Notes under the pieces: model-generated
Database searches by the model: none
The model's input: the letters and a program-made list of their open reading frames with translations, nothing else
What the model was told of the DNA's origin: nothing
Program-made: the position numbers and the translations under genes
Shown: positions 56,761 through 64,000 of the stretch, one piece after another
Layout of the letters: each line of letters starts with the position of its first letter
Numbering within the stretch: the stretch's first letter is position 1
Assembly (NCBI GenBank): GCA_037951165.1
Contig: JBBDHG010000133.1
Span: forward strand, 1,224,501-1,288,500
Reading direction: 5' to 3'
DNA from: Lophius americanus
Taxonomy: Eukaryota; Chordata; Actinopteri; Lophiiformes; Lophiidae
DNA: 64,000 bases

Positions 56761-57870
56761 TTAAAGTCTAATTTCCAGAATGCCTTTCAGGCAAATGACT
56801 CCATGTGTATGACCACTGACAGATGAATGATAACATTTTCCTTCATTGAGAGCAAAATTGTGGTTGGAACAGTATTTCTTGACTTGGGTTCAGCATTTCT
56901 GTAGACCAAAGGTTATTGCAAACAAAACTAACTTTACTTAGGTCAACTGTCTGGGTTGTTTTAGCAGAAGATTGTCCTTCCCTAAATGCTGGGGGTGTCT
57001 TCTTCGTGTCCTAAGGAATTTTGAGTTATTACTCAATTTATAAATATGTTATCTATCGGATAAGAGGAGGGCCCCTTTATATACAGACTATACAACTATA
57101 TGCTTGGCATTTACTAATTTAACCGAATTAAGGAACACCCTTCAATCTTCAAACTGCAACTTCTCCTGGACTGGATCTATCAGAACAGACTTATTTTGAA
57201 TGTAGCAAAAACCAGGATATCATTTTAGGTCCTGAAATTCAACTAATAATGCTGATCATTGCAAGATTCAGATGTTTATCAGGTTGTTTGGCATCACGGA
57301 CGATAGGTAGCTATCATTGGAGACACACATTAATAGAGATACTGGGTAGAGGGATAATATAAATTAGAATGTGTTCCACATTTCTTACCCCTAGTGACAC
57401 TGGCGTTAGTTTAGTCTCACCTTCATTACTGCTCAGCAGTTGGCTGAGTGTAGCAGAAAAGATCTAAGCTCCAAACAGCTCACAATAAAGCTACAAGACT
57501 TGCACTTCACTGTTCATTAGGTGTGAGGTGGAGCAAAGAGAAAATACGTGCAAGGTGAGGTTGGTATTCAATCTATAGATTTTCTTCAGAAATGTCTCAT
57601 ATGGCAAACAACCAAATGTCTGTACTCTGAAATAAATGATGTGAGACCAACAAAGTCTTGGTACCGGAGAGACTGGGCGGGGATACATAGTCAAATGATG
57701 CATAGTCAAACATCCAGAACACATTTAAGATCTGCTATCTTAAGAGCTGTAACATTGTGGACAAAGATACCAAACATTATAACTGAAGCAGTCAGGCAAT
57801 TTACAAGAGACTACACAAAAACCACATCACACAAGACAATAATCCCAGTGTTCCTCGTTGGGTAAGGAAT
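56760..57870 (+). mobile_element. Second LINE, reverse transcriptase middle to C-terminus
   Basis: It starts with FQNAFQANDSM, then VVVGTVFLDLGSAF at about 56860, the RT block 'GxFxDLxKAFDT'. It continues ELRNTLQSSNCNFSWTG (with frame changes), KVRLVFNL-like sequence, and an open 105-codon end (57548-57865) with RDWAGIHSQMMHSQTSRTHL and LRAVTLWTKIPNIITEA. It resembles CR1/Jockey-type elements more than the upstream copy. Broken by several frameshifts. Confidence 0.65.
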
Positions 57871-57914
57871 AATGATGGAAATGAATTATATCTGTGAAAA
57901 GAATGATGAGGGTA

Positions 57915-58340
57915 TCCCTGAGGGATGTTATGGAATCATCATCGCCATAACTCAAACACTGCTTCATGGATCATTTTCAAAGATTCTAATTCAATATACC
58001 TTAGTGTAAGGAAGAGCTGGAAAATATTTCGGGAAAGGTTGGTTGTAAGGTTCAAACACTAGGGGGAGCATTATCTACAATGTTTTCCAGACATAATTTG
58101 ATGTAGTCCAAATGCAGTGCATATGAATCGACTCAATGAGCTCTATCATTTATTTGTCATGTTTTACTCTAAAAGTTCACATTTTACTCAGGAAGAGCTT
58201 TTCTACAAAAAAGTATTTTCCAGGCATACTTCAAAAACTCAAAAACTATCTCATGGATCATTTGCAACCAATTTGATGCATTGTGATCTAATTTTAGTTT
58301 TTCATGATCATTTCGTCGGGACCACATTTGAACATTTTTT
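57915..58340 (-). repeat. Unclassified interspersed repeat family, minus-strand copy
   Basis: On the minus strand it reads CTGAGTAAAATGTGAACTTT, GAGTCGATTCATATGCACTG, GTAGATAATGCTCCCCCTAG, CAACCTTTCCCGAAAT and GAAAATGATCCATGAAGCAG. This is the family order in reverse orientation. The segment 58190-58340 repeats part of the core again, so two copies may be joined. Confidence 0.55.
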
Positions 58341-58344
58341 GTTC

Positions 58345-58775
58345 TGTGTTGACCGGAGGAAGAGTAGCTGCAACCGTATGGGCATTTAAGTAGGTCTAAA
58401 TAAATGAACAAAGCCTTCATTCAACAATGAGGTCATTATTGTGTCTACGTGCTGCCTCGACTGAAATGTTGGGATGTGCACGTGACTTGCCAGGTTACAA
58501 AAAAAGTGCACAACCTAGCCCTAAAACTACTTGAAGCCCATATGTTGTCCGAGGTCCAAGCTTCAGCCTCCAATCACCAGCTGAGATTCATGAAAACTGA
58601 CTTGTTACTGATTAAATTCAGTTTACATTTATTATCTACAGATGACAATTACAAATCAAATATGTGAACATGACAATTGATCAATTGATGACCCTTGAAT
58701 TGATCTTTGCACCGGTCACTCTAAGCATGTTTACAATTATCATACTCTTTTTTTTAATGCATTTTACTCAAAAGA
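58345..58775. other. No gene recognised
   Basis: Short stretch between repeats. Open frame 58449-58667 has no recognisable domain. Confidence 0.4.
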
Positions 58776-58779
58776 GGTA

Positions 58780-59690
58780 GGAGCGCACAGGTAGATGACA
58801 TCATATACAGAAGATGCAACCTGGAAAGGATTAGAGACTGCAAGGTGGTGACAGGGGAGAACATAGCCAGTACAAGTAAGAGAGAGTGAGGGCAAGATGG
58901 AAAAAATACATACATGCATACATTCATTCATACTGATGAATGAAGAAAATGAGAGGAAGACAAGAGTGGAAGGTGTGAGACCTGTAAATCAAGTAGTCCC
59001 AAGGATCAGTTATGTTGAAGTCAGAGCAGGTTTGAAAATAATGAAGAATGGATTGGCTGTTGGTCCTGATTACATACCGGTGGAGGTATGGAGGTGTCAA
59101 CAAAAGAAGGGAGTGGAGAATCTAACTAGATTGTTCAACACCATCTTGGAGAATGAGAGGATGTCTGAGGAATGGAGGAAAAGTGTAAGTGCCGAAATCT
59201 GGGAAAGAGTAGTTGAAGCTAGGTTAAGTAAAGTGGTGACAATTTGTGAGCAGCAGTATCGTTTCATTCAAAGAGAGAGCACTACATATACATTGTCTGC
59301 TGTGTGAGTGCTGATGCAAACGTACAGAGAAGGCCAGAAGGACTCTCATTGTGTCTTTGTGGACTCAGGTGTTATCTGTGAAAGAAGAGTAGCGGCAAGA
59401 GTGATGGGAAAGGATTACAAGAAGGTATTGAGACCAGACCTTCTGTATAGCTTGGAGACGGCGGCTCTGACCTAAAGACATGTGGCAGAGTTCAAGATAT
59501 TGATGATTTTGTTTGGGAGTGACAAGGATGGACAGGATTAGAAATGAGAACATCAGAGGGACAGCCCAGGTGAGACGTCTTGCTGACAAAGTAAGAGACG
59601 CCAGATTGAGATGGTTTGGACACGTGAAGAGGAGGTATAGTGGATCTATTGGTGGATCTATTGGTAGACTGATGGTCTTCTGAATAAAGA
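58780..59690 (+). mobile_element. RTE-type LINE with internal deletion
   Basis: The 136-codon frame 58897-59307 reads EVRAGLKIMKNGLAVGPDYI, PVEVWRC and LTRLFNTILENERMSEEWRK. It then jumps to WERVVEARLSKVVTICEQQY. The jump skips the block that normally lies between EEWRKS and WERVVE, an in-frame loss. After 59310 only scraps remain: a VFVDSG-like block, the LYSLETAAL block at about 59440, FKILMILFGS, and the end LRWFGHVKRR-like block at 59610-59635. Dead copy. Confidence 0.8.
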
Positions 59691-59699
59691 CCATCAGCC

Positions 59700-60335
59700 T
59701 TTGAACCTACCCCTGAAAAGAACCTCCAGCTCTGAACTTTAATTTTCAGAATTTGACTGAACATTGAGTTCATTTTCAGCTATATGTAAATATGTAAATA
59801 TGTATGTTCACTTCTTATGAAGGCAATAAATAACCAGATTCTTCACCATCGATTAATCTTTTATTTTTTATGACTTCCTCAAGGCTCCTCCAGACCTAGA
59901 TTGATGTGTTAGTGCCTAAATCTGTTTGTCACGGATCCAAAACATAAACGCTACAGAATACATAAGTAATCATTAATAAATATTGAAAGCATATCAAATG
60001 ACTCCGTTACAAGCCAAAACACATCTGTATGTTGTTATTCTGGTTCCAGGGGATCAGAAGGAAATAAGCTTCTCATCTGTGTTGAATTAACAGCTTATTT
60101 AAAGTTGAATAATTTTCCCCACAGCTGTTGCCTTTGCTTGATATGCAGAACGTCAAGGAGAATGTTTTGTTGTTTCCCACAAGCCAATTACGATGCTTGT
60201 CGGCACCAGAAGGATAATGATCAATTCAATTCCGATTAACAGTAAAAAAGGTAATGCAGTGTTGTATCTTTCTTCCAAATCCTCTGTTCTGAAACAACAT
60301 TTTCTCTCCACTACTTGGAGAGTTGCAATTGATTG
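59700..60335. other. No gene recognised
   Basis: AT-rich DNA. The end of the RTE copy is followed by an 11-bp hairpin (CTGATGGTCTT and its complement) at about 59668-59696. A 62-codon minus-strand frame at 60153-60341 contains a hydrophobic run but nothing I recognise. Confidence 0.4.
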
Positions 60336-60339
60336 CCAC

Positions 60340-60998
60340 ATACATGTGGCTCAGGTTTGACCTGGCCCAGCTCTTAGTTCTGCTGCTAGAGCCTAAGACT
60401 ACCTCTACATCTATATCTCATTTATTTTTAAATTCATGCCCATGAATGCACCACTGACTCTATTCTCTTCCTGGAGTCCTTATGGCCGGGAGTCTTTGTG
60501 TTCTATCGCCCCGCAGGCTCCCTGGAATGGTGGTTGTTCCGGGTCCTGGTTCCTGGCTGTACCAAGCCGCGGATCTCCTGTTGAGGCCCTGCTGGACGCC
60601 ATTTTCTACTACTATCACTAATAATCATTTATCCAATATTTGGTACCACTACTGCTCTTGTATATTTATATTGTGGTGCCCTCTAATACTGTATGTACAG
60701 TAATACCTCACCACATACCATCATTGTTGCTGGAAATGTATACAATGTGTTTTTTTTTGTTGATTTGCTCTGTACACCCAATATCTATTGCACGTCTGTC
60801 CGTCCTGAAAGAGGGATCCGTCCTCTAAGTCTCCCTCTTTGAGGTTTCTTCCCTTTTTACCACTGTAAAAGTTTTTTGGGGGGAATTGTTCCAAACCCGT
60901 TTTGAGGGTCTAAGGACAGAGGATGTTGCATCATGCACACATTGTAAAGCCCTTCAAGGCAAACTGTGATTTTGGGCTATATAAATAAAACTGACATG
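60340..60998 (+). mobile_element. LINE/SINE 3' end with TGACATGACATGACTTGAC tail
   Basis: It reads TTCTGCTGCTAGAGCCTAAG, CTTCCTGGAGTCCTTATGG, GTCCGTCCTGAAAGAGGGAT, TTTGAGGTTTCTTCCC, GGGTCTAAGGACAGAGGATG and GGGCTATATAAATAAAACTG. The tail is a short TGACA/TGACT tandem run. This long 3' end is one of the most frequent repeats in teleost genomes and belongs to a non-LTR element. Confidence 0.7.
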
Positions 60999-60999
60999 A

Positions 61000-63050
61000 C
61001 ATGACTTGACATTGAAGATAATTTCCTGTGAAATAAAAAAAAACAGTGTGGTCATCCTGTCTTTTTGAGACACTGAATTCCTGTGCTGTCTGTTATTGCA
61101 ATTACAATATAAACCTTTCTTCAGCTATCAGTGATTGTGTTTATTTATCTCATGATGTCCAGACGATTTCCATGGCAGGAAGAATATATTTTTGTCAAGA
61201 CATCGTAGGTCAGACAAATCCTATTTGAAATGTAGAGTGGAGCAGCAAGGACCTTGTTTGGCATCCAATCTCAGACCCCATCACCTCACGCAAACATGTT
61301 TATACGTAGATATCTGATTATCAGAAAGCCTTAAGCAAGAACCTGCATGTCCGGTCATGGTGGTGCTATCAGAACAGTACAAAGTGAAATATGGGGCTTT
61401 TTATATTTCAGTACTGACTATTATTTAAATATAACATACATAATAATCGGGATATGGAGAGTTACTTCAAAAGCGTATTGATATACAGTTACTAATAACG
61501 TAGTAAAATGTTTTCATTAACCTAATCCAATTACCACATTATTAAGTAATGCTACAATTACTTTTGTATTTCCTCGATACCAAATATTCAAATAAATACA
61601 GGAAAAAATAAAATCAACATGATTGCTTTCATGTGACATTAACAAGACAATTGCGTTCTATTTTTAACTTTTGTTTTGAGAAAAACCTTTTAATCACGAT
61701 ATTACTCTAAACTTTAATAAAGGTAATGATTTTCCTTTTTATAAAGCTTTTGCTCTGAATTCAATTGTACATTTTGTCCTCTTTGAAACAGTTTTCCACA
61801 TGTAGCAGCAGAGGCCTGCTGGTTTTGAGGCGTTTCTATAATGATAGCCGACACTAATGATCTAAGAAACATAAAAGAAAATACCCAAATTCAATGAAAT
61901 GTTATATGTTTGAAATTGACTTATATAACTGTGGCCCACTCAGAGAATCAGCGCCTTTAAATTAAAATGAATAAATTAAAATAAACTAATGAACTTCAAA
62001 TAATTAAACATGCCTGAAGTACCTTTTGAAGTGAAGAGAATACTTAAGCTCAGAATGTGAGGAATTCTAACACACATTCAAAGTGAATGACAGATACATT
62101 CAGCTGTACAAGGTTACATTATTTATGATGATGTTCAGGACCAAACTCTATGATGTACAGTCTCATCTTAAGCCAAATTCAAAGAAAAGAAACTGCCTTT
62201 ACAAGATCTTGAGCCACCACATGATGCCAGAACATCTTAAATGTGCCTCGCCATTGATTAAGGTCTCGGGATTCCTCTTGTGAAAAACTGGAGCAAATCC
62301 CACCATAATATATTTCTCCATGTGGCGTTTTGATTGAGATGACGGAGAGCGCTGTCCAACATGTTGGTGAATAATCTTATAAGTGTTAGTTTTGGTTGAA
62401 ATCTGATAAAGATACCTCTCGAGTCTGATGGATGCTGACATTATCATCCTGGAGAACATTCATTATTTCGGATAAAGGAGATCATTCAGAATGACTTTGT
62501 GTTGACCTTTAGCGACCTTTCCCTCTCAGGGGGCAAACGGACTCGTATCATGCAGCACCTTCATTGTAACGATCAAATATTCATTGTGTCCACACCTTAT
62601 GAGCTTTTCAAGAATACAGCGAAAAATGACCAATGTGATCAAACCAATTTCCTCTACATGGAAACCAGAACCAGGCTTCTTCGCACTACCGAACACTTAA
62701 ATGTACATTCAACTTAGTAAAAGGAGAAGTAAAATACCTCTTTCTTTATAATTGCCAACAAAGTGTTCTCGCTGAGACTAATTTGATCTAGTTATACACT
62801 GACACGTGAAGTGTGTAACACATTTTCTGAAATCATTTACTGCTGTCTTTTCCATTGATCTAAACGTAGAAGCCCCTTCAGTAACTCTTTGTATTCCAAC
62901 TTTAGTGAGTTCAGGCGTCTTTATGAATGAAAAAAATGAGACTCAATGGCGGCACGCTCCACATTTTCAGATGCTGCAAATAATAATTGGTTGTAATTTG
63001 CTGGAATGTACTATGTAGTGAACATGTGTAGGTGCACCAACAATTCCTAT
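61000..63050. other. No gene recognised
   Basis: AT-rich DNA. At about 61450-61600 there is a TTACT/AGTAA-rich segment like that at 4160-4260. Open frames at 62083-62459, 62499-62717 and 62806-63018 have no domain. Confidence 0.45.
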
Positions 63051-63054
63051 GAAT

Positions 63055-63210
63055 CGATGTCTAACTACCTTCCCATATTCCTACCTACCAACTGACCGAC
63101 CGACGACGTAACCAGCTACCCAACTATCTAGCTAGCTAACTACATCCTGCCTTCCTTCCCACATTCCTACTTACCTACCTAGCTAGCACCTTCTGACCTT
63201 CCTACCTCCG
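63055..63210. repeat. Degenerate CTAC/CTTC/CTAG tetranucleotide tract
   Basis: About 150 bases built from tetranucleotides such as CTAC, CTTC, CAAC, CGAC and CTAG, with drift. It is an old microsatellite. Confidence 0.85.
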
Positions 63211-63399
63211 ACCTTGTCTATGTAGAATAAGTGTGTCGCGCGTGTTTATGATTTGTTGCTTGGTTTTGTAAAATTTCTGGATTTCAAGTTTCAAAATGCC
63301 TGTATATGAAAATAATTAAACTTAGCCATTTGCTGAGAGAAGAACACATGTCACAGGATTCATTTTTTTCAGGTCCAATCCAATCTCCTCCCATGGCGC

Positions 63400-63512
63400 T
63401 GCAGACAGCTGCCCACTGCTCCTCGGGGATGGGTTAAATGCCGAGAACATATATCACGACGTTTAGTACTTATGTGTGACAAATAAAGGCCTCTTTTTCT
63501 CCTTCTTCATTT
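63400..63512 (+). mobile_element. SINE 3' part only
   Basis: It reads AGCTGCCCACTGCTCCTCGG, GGATGGGTTAAATGCCGAGA and GACAAATAAAGGCCTCTTT, the 3' half of the SINE seen at 37790 and 40130. The tRNA-like head is absent. Confidence 0.7.
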
Positions 63513-63514
63513 TA

Positions 63515-64000
63515 TTCACAGAAATTGAAGAGAATGTATGAAATCATCCACATATTTATATGCCACAAACCATGATTGGTTGTAATAGCTGGATTGTACC
63601 ACGTAATACACTACTGTGTATTTTGGATTTCAAGTGTCTAAAAGCCTTTGCATGAAAAGAACGCATGTCACAAGATTCATTATGTTCAGAGAAATTGAAG
63701 AGAATGTTGGAGAATGGGACAGCAGCAATAAAGATGAAAATAACAGCAGGTTCTACGGTGTGATTCTACTAGTGACAGTTTGGTTTTCTGAGCTGCGCAT
63801 ATTCTCATATCTGTATTTGTCAGCTGTTGTCAGCACAAAGAAAAGATTATAAGTCTGACTTTTTCTGGTGACTGGCACTGAATAAATCCCTGGTGAAGTA
63901 AAATAATCTATTCAGTGTGTCAGAAATCAGTGAAAATCACATGTCTCATTGTGAGAAGTTCAGAATATAACGTTAGGCTTCCACTAAAAACTTCAGCCAA
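63515..64000. other. No gene recognised
   Basis: Unique-looking DNA. The block ACACATGTCACAGGATTCAT at about 63345 recurs in diverged form at about 63661-63680, together with neighbouring bases, suggesting a local duplication of about 300-bp spacing that spans the SINE. No exon was supported. Confidence 0.4.

Overview
The window looks like teleost fish nuclear DNA, probably a spiny-rayed fish, though the sequence alone cannot fix the species. It is AT-rich, has split genes with GT-AG introns, long CA and GA microsatellites, and many degenerate retroelements of kinds common in fish: L2/Rex-like and RTE-like LINEs, tRNA-derived SINEs and a Tc1-type transposon. There are no bacterial-style operons, rRNA genes, functional tRNA genes or CRISPR arrays.

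Only one protein-coding gene can be read with confidence. It is an opsin of the Opn5 (neuropsin) group on the minus strand, 38606 down to 22630, in five coding exons whose phases all fit (88, 163, 128, 335 and 501 nt; 404 residues plus stop). It has the retinal-binding lysine (K282), NPIVY, the disulphide cysteines, Tyr at the rhodopsin-113 position and Glu at the rhodopsin-181 position. Two cysteines sit side by side at the 187/188 positions. A cysteine at 188 is the residue that in Opn5L1-type opsins forms a covalent adduct with photoisomerised retinal, so this gene may encode a dark-active, light-inactivated reverse photoreceptor. The (D/E)RY motif is replaced. The ATG directly follows a good splice acceptor, so an upstream non-coding exon is likely. 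Intron 3 is about 12.5 kb and full of repeats; introns 1 and 4 are under 100 bp.

Layout. 1-19700 is gene-poor, with LINE remnants at about 1.1-1.6, 2.8-3.5, 7.4-8.1 and 8.7 kb, copies of an unclassified repeat family at 9.6, 12.6 and 15.6 kb, and a SINE at 17.3 kb. 19733-19851 is a possible TATA promoter and short first coding exon on the plus strand, followed by a CA tract of about 215 bp. 22460-38606 is the opsin gene. 38.8-53.4 kb holds SINEs, LINE tails, a LINE at 44.3-45.2 kb, a decayed Tc1-like transposon at 47.4-48.4 kb and a GA tract. 53.5-59.7 kb is a nearly continuous array of at least five broken LINE pieces from several clades. 60.3-61.0 kb is another LINE/SINE 3' end, and the right end is mostly unannotated unique-looking sequence.

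No functional link between genes can be drawn, since only the opsin is certain. The main items for follow-up are the opsin's predicted photochemistry, its missing 5' exon, the plus-strand first exon at 19.8 kb, and the interspersed repeat family with at least nine copies, four of them in or next to the opsin gene.
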